57,878 nt of DNA from Candidatus Methylomirabilota bacterium. Lineage in GTDB: Bacteria; Methylomirabilota; Methylomirabilia; Methylomirabilales; Methylomirabilaceae. The notes beneath the pieces were generated by a model that saw nothing but the letters and a program-made list of their open reading frames with translations, was not told the origin of the DNA and made no database searches. Position numbers and translations under genes: made by a program. This document shows, one piece after another, positions 34,508 through 43,530 of the stretch. The DNA lies in contig PQAM01000007.1 in NCBI GenBank assembly GCA_003104975.1, forward strand, positions 1 to 57,878, given 5' to 3'. Each line of letters starts with the position of its first letter. The stretch's first letter is position 1.

Positions 34508-34747
34508 TTACTTGGGCTCCGAAGGCTCATCCGGCCGTTCTTCTTTCTGGGTGCCGGGTTTTTCTTTGCCGCGGATGAGCTGTTCCAGTCGGACCAGCGC
34601 ATCGGCTGTTTTCTGTCGCGCCGTTTCGGACGTGATGCCGAAACCCTCTACCTGGCGCTTGAGGTCTTCCGTGCCCCCGGTGCGTTTGAACGCGGCAATG
34701 GCAATGCCCAGCGCGATGAGGGCGATCAGCAGTGTGAGAGCTTCCAT
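34508..34747 (-). CDS. Small single-pass membrane protein, unknown function
   Basis: 79 aa. GGAGG lies 6 nt before the ATG. Residues 1-19 form one membrane helix (MEALTLLIALIALGIAIAAF); the rest is charged and probably helical (EDLKRQVEGFGITSETARQKTADALVRLEQLIRGK) with a Lys/Glu/Pro tail. I do not recognise a family. The ribosome-binding site and amphipathic layout support a real gene. Confidence 0.6.
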   Translation of the reverse strand: MEALTLLIALIALGIAIAAFKRTGGTEDLKRQVEGFGITSETARQKTADALVRLEQLIRGKEKPGTQKEERPDEPSEPK

Positions 34748-35049
34748 CGTTTACCTCCAGGCCGGCGTCTTCAGGGCTGAGCGGCCCCATCCGACCACTC
34801 AGAGGTGAAGAAGAGGATCGTCCAATGGATGGATGTCGTCTTGCCCTCCGCCTCTTGTGCCTACCCGATGGTCTGGCCGGTCCGGGTATCAGTGTCTGTG
34901 TATTTTGTCGTCGCGCAGCCACTCTCAACAACAGTTACGGAAAATGCAAACATCACCAGCACACCGAATTGCCTCACGTGGCCCCCTCGACGTCGCCCAT
35001 GTTACAAATGTTATGCGCGCACTGGAATTTGTCAATAATTGCGAGAGGC
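34748..35049. other. Intergenic region without recognisable gene
   Basis: Between the small membrane protein and the promoter at 35058. Several short overlapping frames are open on both strands but none has a ribosome-binding site or a plausible product. It is less GC-rich towards 35040. Confidence 0.4.
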
Positions 35050-35085
35050 GATTTGCCTTGACTTTGAAGGGGGTTTGACTATAGT
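35050..35085 (+). promoter_or_regulatory. Sigma-70 promoter upstream of leader element B
   Basis: TTGACT (35058-35063) and TATAGT (35080-35085), 16-nt spacer. The 15 bases GATTTGCCTTGACTT (35050-35064) recur exactly at the promoter before lgt (39333-39347) with the same spacer length. Confidence 0.65.
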
Positions 35086-35225
35086 GGATTTTAGTGACGC
35101 TTTGTGATCTATTTGCAATTGATGCGAGCTGAGGCTGCTTGTTTACGTGATGTTGTCTGTTCGTGGGACGCCAGAGGTTGTCGCCGATCATCCATTTGAT
35201 CTGATATAAAACTGCAATGGATTTA

Positions 35226-35310
35226 TCCCAAGAGGTCCGGAGATAGATCTATTTCCGGAGGAGAGAGGGTGGTCGGGCCGCCATCCGCGAGACGCGGAGG
35301 CGGCCTTTTT
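35226..35310 (+). ncRNA. Structured leader RNA or small RNA, copy B
   Basis: Homologue of the element at 4259-4349. First hairpin TCCGGAGATA (35236-35245) with TATTTCCGGA (35250-35259), loop GATC. The conserved block 35255-35290 differs from copy A at only about two positions. GGTGG (35269-35273 region) can pair with CCGCC against the terminator. The first stem is maintained by compensatory changes between copies. It ends 45 nt before the HpnN-like exporter gene, which it probably attenuates. Confidence 0.55.
35276..35310 (+). terminator. Rho-independent terminator of leader B
   Basis: GGCCGCC (35276-35282) pairs with GGCGGCC (35299-35305), TCCGC (35284-35288) with GCGGA (35294-35298), then TTTTT. 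Only 45 nt before the exporter start. Confidence 0.8.
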
Positions 35311-35354
35311 ATTTCGTTGAACGGCAAGATCCTGTCAGATAGGAGGGCTGTCGG

Positions 35355-38156
35355 ATGGGTCTTCGACGGGTGCTGTCTCATACGGTGCTTACCTACCCCA
35401 GAACCACGTTGATCGTCGCGGTGCTGCTCACGCTCGTGTCGGTGTGGGTAGCAATCACACGACTGAGCTTCACCTCTACGCACGAGGCGCTCTCCGCCCT
35501 TAGCGGCAAGGTCGGGCAGGCCCAAGAACGCTATCACCGAGCGTTCGGCGATCCGGACCGGGTGGTCATTGTCGTGGAGGCCGCCGACAAGGAACAGGCC
35601 GAGCGGTACGCCACTGTCCTTGCCGGACGGCTGGAAGCGTTGGCGGAGATCGAAGAGGTGATCTATCGCTTCGATCTCACGTCGCTGGAGGATCATTTCC
35701 TGATGTACCTGACCCCGGAGCAGCTCAGCGATCTGCGGAGTAAGCTCCAGGAACATGCCTCGCTGTTGAAGGAGCTGTCGGCCGAACCGGGCTTGAATCA
35801 CCTGTTCCAACTGATTCACCGAGAGATCAGCGCGGCGTTGGTCGGTCATCTGTTTACGGGTTTCCTGGAAGAAGAGGACGAGGGTGAGGTCAGACGCCCC
35901 GTGGAGCTTCAGCCGCTGATTGCGCTGCTCACGCAACTTGAGGCGTGGGCCGCCGCCCCGCGGACCTACACCTCCCCGTGGAAGCAGTTCATGGTTGAAG
36001 CTGAGGAGAACGGCGATCGGGAAGGCTATTTGTGGTCCGACAACAAACAGCTCCTCTTCGTGCTGGCCACTGTGAACGCCGATACGGCCAGTGTGCACAA
36101 GTTCGAACGGCCTATTCAAGCCATCCGTCGGGAGATCCGGTCGCTGCACGCCCTGTATCCTGGGGTCAGGGCCGGTGTTACGGGAGGTCCGGCTCTCGAG
36201 TACGATGAGATAACTGCGGCGCAACGCGATTCCGGGCTGATGACGCTCATTTCCGTCGGCGGTGTGGCCCTTCTGCTGGTACTGAGCTTTCGGAGCGTGT
36301 TCAGGCCCCTTATGGGAATGGTTGCGCTGGTCATGGGCGTCTGCTGGGCCTTCGGATTTGCCGCCGTGACAGTCGGCCATCTGAACATGTTTTCGATGGT
36401 GTTGGCGCCGATGTTGATCGGGATCGGGATCGATTACAGGATTCATCTTCTGACCCGCTACGAGGAAGAGCGAGGCGCCGGCTATTCGACTCGCGAGGCG
36501 TTGGAGCGGGCCATCGAAGGTGCCGGTTCCGGCATTGCTCATGCCGCGTTGACCACCTCCATAGCTCTTTTTACGCTGATCCTTACGGGGATCAGCATTT
36601 TTCAGGAACTGGGCCTGATTACAGGATGCGGCTTGCTGCTGATGCTGGTCTCAGCCTTTGTCGTTCTCCCGCCGCTGCTCTTGTTATGGGATAAGCGGCG
36701 CGATCCCCACACATCGACGGTGCCTGCCGCCGCGTCAACTCACGGGCGCCCGCCCGCAGGAAAGACCGGTGAGACTCACTGGCATTTCCCATCTTTACCG
36801 AAGCCTCCGGATTTTATGGAATCCTGGTACCGTAAACCCCGTACTGTCCTGATCCTGTCGGCGGCCGCGACGCTGCTGGCCCTGTATGGGGCGAGTCGCG
36901 TCGAATTCGACGGCAACGTCCTCCGCCTTCAGGCGGAAGGGACCGAGTCGGTGGACTGGGAGTTGAAGATCATCCGGCAGTCGGAGCGCTCGACCATCTA
37001 TGGGGTGATCCTGGCCGAGGGCCTTGAAGAGATCAGGGCAAAGACCGAGGCGCTTGAGGCTCTTCCGTCGGTGAGCAAGGTGGAAAGCATTGCGATGGTC
37101 ATCCCGGAAAATCAGGAGCGCAAGCTCCTGCGGGCTCGCGAACTCAAGCCGGTCCTGGCCGGGACGGACCTCTCAACACTTCCCCAACCTGCACCGCTTG
37201 ATCTCGATGGGCTGCTGGATACACTGCACCGGATGAAGGCCAAGATGCTGACGACGGAGGCCGCAGACAAGTGGATCGGAGCGGAGAAGCCGCCCCTGGA
37301 GCAGATGGCGCAGGTGCGAAGGCTGATCAATCGGTTCGAGCGCCGGCTTCGGCAACGGGGACACGCAGAGGTTGGTCGGAGGCTTACCGTCTTTCAGGAC
37401 AAGCTGTTCGACGATTTCTATGATCAGTTGTCGCTTCTCGCCAGGGCGGTCGCCTCCGGTCCGGTCGGGCTTGATGACCTGCCGAACGATCTGAAAAAGC
37501 AGTTCGTGGGGCGGGACGGTTCGTATCTGATTCGGGTCTACCCACGGGACAATCCGTGGGAGTTCGATTCACAGAGCGCGTTTGTCGCCGACCTGAGGTC
37601 GGTCGATCCCGACGCCGTCGGCGACCCTGTGAAAGGATACGAGGTCATTACAGCGATGAAGCAGGGGTACCAGCAGGTGGGAATCTATGCGTTAATCGGG
37701 GCGGCGGCGGCGTTCTTGCTGCATCTGCGCGATCTCCGCTACTTCCTCCTGGCCAAGGTCCCGCTGGTGATCGGCGCCATCTGGACCGTCGGCCTGATGC
37801 ATCTCTTTCAGGTCAGGTTCAACCTGGCCAACTTGATTATCATCCCGCTGATCGTGGCGTTCGGGGTGGAAAACGGCCTCTTGATCATCCACCGCTTCCG
37901 GGAGGAGGGGGAGACTGCAGTGCTGCCATGGAGCATGGGGAAGGGTGTGGCGCTTTCGTCGTTGACCACCATGATCGGCTTCAGCAGTCTCCTCATTGCT
38001 CATCATCGCGGCGCATTCAGTATCGGTCTTTTGGTTACACTTGGCATGGGGGCCGTCCTGGTGGTCTCTTTGGTCGTATTACCGGCTCTTCTCACCGTTG
38101 TCGCGAAGCAGGCGCGGAAAGTGGTTCCAAGGTCCGGGTTGCAGGTTTCAGGTTAA
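35355..38156 (+). CDS. hpnN: RND/MMPL-family exporter, HpnN-like (hopanoid transport)
   Basis: 933 aa with two repeats of one helix, a large periplasmic loop and five helices. The helix-4 motifs are MLIGIGIDYRIHLLTRYEEE in the first half and IVAFGVENGLLIIHRFREEGE in the second. The periplasmic loop of the first half includes VVIVVEAADKEQAERYATVLAGRLEAL, as in HpnN exporters, which move hopanoids to the outer membrane. A squalene-type hopanoid gene (hpnD) is 11 kb away. Other lipid RND exporters are possible. ATG with AGGAGG 10 nt upstream. A terminator-bearing leader precedes it. Confidence 0.75.
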   Translation: MGLRRVLSHTVLTYPRTTLIVAVLLTLVSVWVAITRLSFTSTHEALSALSGKVGQAQERYHRAFGDPDRVVIVVEAADKEQAERYATVLAGRLEALAEIEEVIYRFDLTSLEDHFLMYLTPEQLSDLRSKLQEHASLLKELSAEPGLNHLFQLIHREISAALVGHLFTGFLEEEDEGEVRRPVELQPLIALLTQLEAWAAAPRTYTSPWKQFMVEAEENGDREGYLWSDNKQLLFVLATVNADTASVHKFERPIQAIRREIRSLHALYPGVRAGVTGGPALEYDEITAAQRDSGLMTLISVGGVALLLVLSFRSVFRPLMGMVALVMGVCWAFGFAAVTVGHLNMFSMVLAPMLIGIGIDYRIHLLTRYEEERGAGYSTREALERAIEGAGSGIAHAALTTSIALFTLILTGISIFQELGLITGCGLLLMLVSAFVVLPPLLLLWDKRRDPHTSTVPAAASTHGRPPAGKTGETHWHFPSLPKPPDFMESWYRKPRTVLILSAAATLLALYGASRVEFDGNVLRLQAEGTESVDWELKIIRQSERSTIYGVILAEGLEEIRAKTEALEALPSVSKVESIAMVIPENQERKLLRARELKPVLAGTDLSTLPQPAPLDLDGLLDTLHRMKAKMLTTEAADKWIGAEKPPLEQMAQVRRLINRFERRLRQRGHAEVGRRLTVFQDKLFDDFYDQLSLLARAVASGPVGLDDLPNDLKKQFVGRDGSYLIRVYPRDNPWEFDSQSAFVADLRSVDPDAVGDPVKGYEVITAMKQGYQQVGIYALIGAAAAFLLHLRDLRYFLLAKVPLVIGAIWTVGLMHLFQVRFNLANLIIIPLIVAFGVENGLLIIHRFREEGETAVLPWSMGKGVALSSLTTMIGFSSLLIAHHRGAFSIGLLVTLGMGAVLVVSLVVLPALLTVVAKQARKVVPRSGLQVSG

Positions 38157-38230
38157 CAGCATTTCCGGGCAGTTGAAGCCGCTGGTAACAGAGGCACACG
38201 TCAGCGGTCTATGTGTCATCAACGAGGATC

Positions 38231-39307
38231 ATGACATTGTCAGAGATTGCGGTCATCATCGGCCTGGGACTGATCATGGGGATGGTGCTGGTTCTGCCTT
38301 TCTCCGTCCGTTGGGTGGAGGAGGAGCTCGAGGTATTCCTCCTGGTTATGGGATGCCTGGCTGTGACGATGAGCGGGCTGTGGAGCCGGCATCTGATCGG
38401 AGAGGTGCTGACCGAGCCAATAAAGATCTCAGCCGCTGTTCTTGTCTTTGGAGTGCTCTTTCGCCAGTGCCGGGACTTCATACGACATCGGGTCTCGCGG
38501 TTGGCGCGTGGGGTGGGCTTGCCGTATTTTCTGTTTACGTTGGTGGTCGGGTTGGGGATCATCTCGAGCGTCGTCACCGCCATTATTGCCGCACTGATCT
38601 TGGTGGAGGTGATTTCAGGGCTTCGCATGGAAAGGGACAAGGAACGCTCGATCGTCATTGTCGCTTGCTATTCCATCGGCTTGGGGGCGGTGCTCACGCC
38701 CATCGGGGAACCGCTATCCACCATTGCGACGGCCAAACTCTCTGGTCCTCCGCACTCTGCCGGATTCTTCTTTTTGGCAAAGCTCCTTTGGCCATGGGTA
38801 GTCGCGGGGATTCTCTTCTTGGGACTACTCGCGGCCGGATTTGGGGGTCGTCAGGTCAGCACGGCGGAAAGTCTGACCGAGGATGTTCCTGAAAGTTACC
38901 TGACCATCACTCTTCGAGCGGTAAGGGTCTACGCCTTCGTTGCGGCCCTCCTGCTGCTCGGGCACGGCTTCGCACCTGTGGTCGATCGGTATCTCGTTGT
39001 GATGCCTGAGTCCGTGCTGTACTGGGTAAATATGGTATCGGCCGTCCTGGATAACGCCACACTGGCGGCTGCCGAAATCTCGCCTCTCATGAGCGTGTCG
39101 AAGATCCAGTTCCTTGTGATGGGGCTGTTGATTTCCGGCGGCATGCTCATACCCGGCAACATCCCCAATATCATCTGTGCCGGCAAACTTGGTATCAAAA
39201 GCCGGGAATGGGCGAGGCTTGGCGTGCCCCTGGGCCTAATCCTGCTGCTCTTGTACTTTATCCTCCTGCAAATTGCGCCTGGCAGCATCGGTCCCTCCCC
39301 TGCTTGA
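38231..39307 (+). CDS. DUF1646-family putative cation transporter
   Basis: 358 aa from ATG 38231 (GAGG upstream; an in-frame upstream start at 38213 lacks one). About ten hydrophobic helices. YSIGLGAVLTPIGEPLSTIATAKL and VLDNATLAAAEISPLM are paired half-helix motifs like those of arsenite/sodium antiporters, and GMLIPGNIPNIICAGKLGIKSREWARLGVP is typical of DUF1646. Transported ion unknown. Confidence 0.75.
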   Translation: MTLSEIAVIIGLGLIMGMVLVLPFSVRWVEEELEVFLLVMGCLAVTMSGLWSRHLIGEVLTEPIKISAAVLVFGVLFRQCRDFIRHRVSRLARGVGLPYFLFTLVVGLGIISSVVTAIIAALILVEVISGLRMERDKERSIVIVACYSIGLGAVLTPIGEPLSTIATAKLSGPPHSAGFFFLAKLLWPWVVAGILFLGLLAAGFGGRQVSTAESLTEDVPESYLTITLRAVRVYAFVAALLLLGHGFAPVVDRYLVVMPESVLYWVNMVSAVLDNATLAAAEISPLMSVSKIQFLVMGLLISGGMLIPGNIPNIICAGKLGIKSREWARLGVPLGLILLLLYFILLQIAPGSIGPSPA

Positions 39308-39332
39308 CATTTACTGTATGCCGGCGCAGCCA

Positions 39333-39368
39333 GATTTGCCTTGACTTCACTCGATTTTTGGCTACAGT
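39333..39368 (+). promoter_or_regulatory. Sigma-70 promoter of lgt
   Basis: TTGACT (39341-39346) and TACAGT (39363-39368), 16-nt spacer, same 15-base upstream block as the promoter at 35050. Start would lie near 39375, 47 nt before lgt. Confidence 0.65.
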
Positions 39369-39421
39369 GAGCCGAACGTAAGCTACCGAGAGATCTGACA
39401 CCAATACTAGATGAGGTGTGT

Positions 39422-40213
39422 ATGTTCGCATCGCCAGGTCCGTTGGTTCTGCAGATCGGCCCGATTTCCATTCGTTGGTACGGCCTGCTCTTCGCCGTCG
39501 CGGTCTTACTCGGGACCTGGTTGGCGCAGCGCGAGGCGGCCCGTCGTGGGGAGGATCCGGAACAACTCTTGAACGTGATTGTGTACGGCGTGATGTGGGG
39601 TCTGCTGGGCGCGCGGCTCTACTACGTCCTGTTCAACTGGGGCTATTATAGTCAGAATCCGCTGAAGATCCTGGCGGTGTGGGAAGGGGGCCTGGCGATC
39701 CACGGCGGCCTGCTGGCGGGGGGGCTAGCCGCGATCATCTATTCGGTCAGGAAGAAACTCCCCGTGTTGGCTTACCTGGACATCATGGCGCTTTCGGCTC
39801 CGCTCGGACAGGCGATCGGACGGTGGGGCAATTTTTTTAATCAGGAGGCCTTCGGAATTCCAACTGACGTGCCGTGGAAACTGTACATTGAGCCGTACCA
39901 CCGGCCGCCCCATCTGGCCGCTTACGAGTATTTTCACCCGACGTTTCTGTACGAATCGCTCTGGAATATCCTGGTTTTTGCGATCCTCTACTTCCTGCTT
40001 CGCAAGCGCCTGGAACCGACTCGCGGCGCACTGACGCTCTGTTATCTTGGACTGTATTCTGTGGGGCGGTTCTTTATTGAAGGATTTCGAATCGACAGTT
40101 TGATGTTGGGACCTGTACGCGCGGCCCAGATCATGAGTCTGGTACTGATTGTGCTCTCGGGAGCGGGACTTGCCTGGTTGCGTGCGGCCGCCAGGCGCTC
40201 TCGGCGCTCTTAA
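39422..40213 (+). CDS. lgt: Prolipoprotein diacylglyceryl transferase
   Basis: 263 aa inner-membrane enzyme that transfers diacylglyceryl from phosphatidylglycerol to the lipobox cysteine of prolipoproteins. The Lgt signature is GRWGNFFNQEAFG. WEGGLAIHGGLLAGG carries the catalytic-region His, and YESLWNILVF and RFFIEGFRID complete the family pattern. Seven helices. ATG 39422 with GATGAGG upstream. It heads lgt-gpsA-hydrolase. Confidence 0.95.
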   Translation: MFASPGPLVLQIGPISIRWYGLLFAVAVLLGTWLAQREAARRGEDPEQLLNVIVYGVMWGLLGARLYYVLFNWGYYSQNPLKILAVWEGGLAIHGGLLAGGLAAIIYSVRKKLPVLAYLDIMALSAPLGQAIGRWGNFFNQEAFGIPTDVPWKLYIEPYHRPPHLAAYEYFHPTFLYESLWNILVFAILYFLLRKRLEPTRGALTLCYLGLYSVGRFFIEGFRIDSLMLGPVRAAQIMSLVLIVLSGAGLAWLRAAARRSRRS

Positions 40214-40222
40214 GAGATGATG

Positions 40223-41221
40223 ATGGAACGAATCGGTGTCGTCGGTGCCGGGGCCTGGGGGACCACGCTCGCCAAGCTGTTGGCCGAGAAGGGGTACCAG
40301 GTGACGCTCTGGGTGTGGGAGCGCGAACTCGCCGCCTCGATGGCGAAGGAGCGTGAGAACAGCGTCTATCTCCCGGGGATTGAACTACCCGAGGCGCTCG
40401 AGATCACCGACACGCTCGCTCAAGCGGCTCGGGGCTGCTCGGCGGTCCTGCTGGTGACCCCCTCGCATGTTATGCGTTCCGTATGTGCCGCGTTGCTTCC
40501 GTTCATCCGGGAATCGACGATTTGCGTCATCGCGACGAAGGGCCTGGAACCGAATAGTTGTATGACGATGTTGCAGGTAGTGCATGAGGTGGCACCATCG
40601 ATCACGACGCCGGCGGTGCTTTCAGGCCCGACCTTTGCGAAGGAGGTGGGCAGGGGATTGCCGACGGCGGCGGTCGTCGCCTCGGCAGAGGCTTCCGTGG
40701 CAACACGGGCGCAGAGCCTGCTGAGCACCCCCACCTTTCGCGTCTATGCCGGGACCGATCCGTTGGGGGTCGAGTTGGGCGGGGCGATCAAGAACGTGAT
40801 TGCCATTGCGGCCGGCATCGTGGACGGCCTTGGACTCGGGCACAATGCGTTGGCTGCCCTCATTACACGGGGGTTGCGCGAAATGACCCGGCTGGGCGTC
40901 GCCATGGGCGGACGCGCCGAGACCTTTGCCGGTCTGGCCGGGCTTGGGGACCTGGTCCTGACCTGTACGGGGGATCTTTCGCGGAACCGGCAGCTTGGAC
41001 TGGCGCTGGGCAGGGGCGCGGCGCTTTCCGATCTGTTGCCGCGCAGCCCGACCGTGAAGGAAGGGGTCAACGCGTCGAAGGGCGCGGTCGAGCTTGCCCG
41101 TCGCTTCTCCGTGGATATGCCGATTTGTCAGGAAACCTATGCGGTCCTCTTTGAGCATCGGTCGCCGCAGGAGGCGGTGGTAAAGCTTTTAGGCAGGGCG
41201 TTGAAGGCTGAAGCGACGTAG
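40223..41221 (+). CDS. gpsA: Glycerol-3-phosphate dehydrogenase [NAD(P)+]
   Basis: 332 aa. Reduces dihydroxyacetone phosphate to sn-glycerol 3-phosphate for phospholipids. Rossmann GVVGAGAWGTTLAKLLAEKG, VIATKGLE, LSGPTFAKEVGRGLPTAAVVAS, the catalytic Lys in GGAIKNVIAIAAG, and AGLGDLVLTCTGDLSRNRQLG are all present. Three in-frame ATG codons occur at 40217-40225; the third is used here without strong reason. 10 nt after lgt, so both membrane-lipid genes are co-expressed. Confidence 0.94.
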   Translation: MERIGVVGAGAWGTTLAKLLAEKGYQVTLWVWERELAASMAKERENSVYLPGIELPEALEITDTLAQAARGCSAVLLVTPSHVMRSVCAALLPFIRESTICVIATKGLEPNSCMTMLQVVHEVAPSITTPAVLSGPTFAKEVGRGLPTAAVVASAEASVATRAQSLLSTPTFRVYAGTDPLGVELGGAIKNVIAIAAGIVDGLGLGHNALAALITRGLREMTRLGVAMGGRAETFAGLAGLGDLVLTCTGDLSRNRQLGLALGRGAALSDLLPRSPTVKEGVNASKGAVELARRFSVDMPICQETYAVLFEHRSPQEAVVKLLGRALKAEAT

Positions 41222-41230
41222 GGACGCGAC

Positions 41231-42007
41231 GTGCCGTACGTTCAGGTCAGGAGCGCTCCAATCCATTTCATCGAACAAGGTCCGACACCGGTCGGCCATC
41301 TGCCACCAATCCTATTCCTCCACGGCGCAGGAGGGAGCCATCAGGTGTGGCTCCAGCAGCTCAGGGTGCTGGGGCGTCGGCGAAAGGCCATCGCGATAGA
41401 CCTTCCCGGACATGGCGGCTCTGAGGGGGGTGGCGCCGATCGGATCGACGTGTACTGCGACGCCATCAAAATATTCCTGACGGTCTTGGGTCTCGACCGA
41501 ACCGTGTTGGTGGGCCACTCGATGGGTGGAGCTATCGCGCAAAGGCTTGCGCTGGTCGATCCCGGACTGTTTGCGGCAATCGTTTTGATAGGGACCGGGG
41601 CACGATTACGCGTACGGCCGCAGATTTTTGCGGGCCTTCATGATGACACAGAACGAACGGTCGAATTGATGGCCAGTTGGGGGCGCGCGCCCGGTTCTCC
41701 CGCGGAACTGCTCAAACAGGATGCCGATGCGATGCTGCGCACCCCGGTCTCAGTCATCGAGGGCGACTTTCGCGCGTGCGATGCCTTTGACGTGATGGAG
41801 CAGGTCAAGGTGATTACCCTTCCGACTTTGGTGATCTGTGGAACCGACGATCTGATGACCCCGCCGAAATACGCCGAGTATCTGCACCGGCAGATCAACG
41901 GATCGCAGCTTCTCCTCATTCCCTCGGCTGGCCACATGGTGATGATCGAGAAGCCCGACGAGGTGAGCGAGGCTATTGAAGCCTTCCTTGATCGACTGGG
42001 CTGTTAA
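41231..42007 (+). CDS. Alpha/beta hydrolase
   Basis: 258 aa. The oxyanion segment is FLHGAGGSHQVW, the nucleophile elbow GHSMGGAIA, and the Asp and His are likely in ICGTDDLMTPP and PSAGHMVMIE. Typical of esterase/lactonase-type hydrolases; substrate unknown. GTG start 10 nt after gpsA, probably in the lgt operon. Confidence 0.85.
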   Translation: MPYVQVRSAPIHFIEQGPTPVGHLPPILFLHGAGGSHQVWLQQLRVLGRRRKAIAIDLPGHGGSEGGGADRIDVYCDAIKIFLTVLGLDRTVLVGHSMGGAIAQRLALVDPGLFAAIVLIGTGARLRVRPQIFAGLHDDTERTVELMASWGRAPGSPAELLKQDADAMLRTPVSVIEGDFRACDAFDVMEQVKVITLPTLVICGTDDLMTPPKYAEYLHRQINGSQLLLIPSAGHMVMIEKPDEVSEAIEAFLDRLGC

Positions 42008-42029
42008 GCCGTCGTCCGGTTAACCATTC

Positions 42030-42132
42030 AGGCTGATAGGCTGAAGACTAAAGGCTGTCGGGAGTGTGGCATGCGTGATCACACAACACCTCTGACGTGA
42101 CAATACCACGTATAGCCTTCAGCCTTCAGTCT
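42030..42132. repeat. Inverted 'GGCTGAAGACT/AGTCTTCAGCC'-type intergenic repeat
   Basis: GGCTGATAGGCTGAAGACTA near 42031-42050 is complementary with mismatches to AGCCTTCAGCCTTCAGTCTA at 42115-42133. It sits between the converging hydrolase and trkA genes and may act as a bidirectional transcript end or be a mobile palindromic unit. Confidence 0.45.
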
Positions 42133-42146
42133 AAACCGCTACCCAC

Positions 42147-42830
42147 TTACGCTTTCTGGTGCGCTTCCGGTCGACCGAAGAGTCTGGCCAGCTCTTCGGC
42201 CCCTTCACGGTCAGCAATTGCGAGCACCTCATCCCCGACCTCAAATCGAGTGTCCCCGCGCGGAATGAGAATCTGCCCATGCCGGATGATCGTCGCGATC
42301 ACCGAATTCGCCGGCAGAGTCAGATCTTTGATGGCGACGCCCAGGGCGCGCGCTTCCGGCGGGATCTTCTCTTCGACCAGGGAGTAGCGGCCCCTGCGCA
42401 GTTTGAGCAATGTCATCATATCGCCGAGCGACATCTCTTCTTCAATCAGACTGCTGAAGATCTCGGCCTGATTCAGCGCCACATCGACGTGAAACTTTTC
42501 ATCGAAAAGCCAGGCGGCGCGAGGATTATTCACCCAGGCGATGATCCGAGGCACATTGTAGCGAGTACGGGCAAAGTAACAGAGCGCAAGATTATCCTCA
42601 TCGACAGAGGTGCACGCAGCCAGCACCTTCGCCCGCCCGATACCGGCTTGCTCTAATACCTGCGAGTCGATGGGGTTGCCTTCGTAGATCACCTCGGTAG
42701 GCAACTCATGGTGCAGGTTCGCAAGTACGTCACGTCGGTGTTCGAGCACTCGGACCTCATGCTGATGAGCCAGCAAGAGAGCGGCCAGATGTGCCGCGGT
42801 TCGACCTCCCCCGGCGATCAGAACGAACAT
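42147..42830 (-). CDS. TrkA/RCK-domain potassium-transport regulator 1
   Basis: 227 aa. RCK_N Rossmann domain FVLIAGGGRTAAHLAALLLAHQHEVRVLE (the third Gly of GxGxxG is Ala), then ACTSVDEDNLALCYFAR. A TrkA_C domain occupies about 140-220 (YSLVEEKIPPEARALGVAIKDLTLPANSVIATIIRHGQILIPRGDTRFEVGDEVLAIA). Such proteins gate K+ channels or importers in response to nucleotides. It follows the second RCK gene by 1 nt. Confidence 0.88.
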   Translation of the reverse strand: MFVLIAGGGRTAAHLAALLLAHQHEVRVLEHRRDVLANLHHELPTEVIYEGNPIDSQVLEQAGIGRAKVLAACTSVDEDNLALCYFARTRYNVPRIIAWVNNPRAAWLFDEKFHVDVALNQAEIFSSLIEEEMSLGDMMTLLKLRRGRYSLVEEKIPPEARALGVAIKDLTLPANSVIATIIRHGQILIPRGDTRFEVGDEVLAIADREGAEELARLFGRPEAHQKA

Positions 42831-42831
42831 A

Positions 42832-43491
42832 TCAGCCCCCTTGTGGCGTCTTCAGTCGCTCGCGCAATGTTTCGATGCCCTCCATCGTCGAACTCAGATG
42901 CAAGATATCGCCGGTCTCCAGAGGTTCCTCCAGGGAGGGGAGCATGGCCTTACCGGCCCGCGTCAGCGCCACCGCCAGACACTGGCCCGGGTGGAGGAGA
43001 TCCCGGAGGGTACGGCCACGCCAAGCCTCAGTTACCGAGAGTTCATAGATCTCAACCTCGCCGTTACCGGCCGAGAAGACGCAACGAGCCAACGCGGGAT
43101 AGAGCAACTCCTCGATGCGCTGCGCGCCCCAACTGGTCGAGCTGACGACCTGCAAGCCGAAGGTCTCATGGAGGATTCGCCAGCGAGGGTGGTAGTTGCG
43201 GACAACGACCTGCGGCACACAATACACAGTTCGCGCGACATGCGCGACCACGGCGTTGAGCGTATCGGAATTAGTCACAGCGGCCAGGCCGTCGGCCTGC
43301 TCGATGCCGGCTCGACGCAGGACATCTGCGGCCAGGGCCTCACCATGTATGGTCCGCCCGCGAAAGTCGGTCGGCAGGTTGTTCAGCGCGGAGGCGACCT
43401 GATCGACCACCGCGACGTGGTGGCCCTTTTGAAACAGGCGATAGGCCAACTCGGCGCCGACCCGTCCGCATCCTACGATCACAATATTCAT
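42832..43491 (-). CDS. TrkA/RCK-domain potassium-transport regulator 2
   Basis: 219 aa from ATG 43491. RCK_N: NIVIVGCGRVGAELAYRLFQKGHHVAVVDQ with intact GxGxxG, then AVTNSDTLNAVVAHVARTVY. TrkA_C near 140-215 (EIYELSVTEAWRGRTLRDLLHPGQCLAVALTRAGKAMLPSLEEPLETGDILHL). Adjacent to a first RCK gene and to a KimA-like transporter, so the three probably form one K+ uptake system. Confidence 0.88.
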   Translation of the reverse strand: MNIVIVGCGRVGAELAYRLFQKGHHVAVVDQVASALNNLPTDFRGRTIHGEALAADVLRRAGIEQADGLAAVTNSDTLNAVVAHVARTVYCVPQVVVRNYHPRWRILHETFGLQVVSSTSWGAQRIEELLYPALARCVFSAGNGEVEIYELSVTEAWRGRTLRDLLHPGQCLAVALTRAGKAMLPSLEEPLETGDILHLSSTMEGIETLRERLKTPQGG

Positions 43492-43530
43492 AACTGTTCG
43501 ATCTCTCCCATGCCTCGTCAAAGCCGCATG

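Noticed and set aside
34805-35078. Three short plus-strand open frames
   Set aside because: Mutually overlapping frames with no ribosome-binding site or plausible product.
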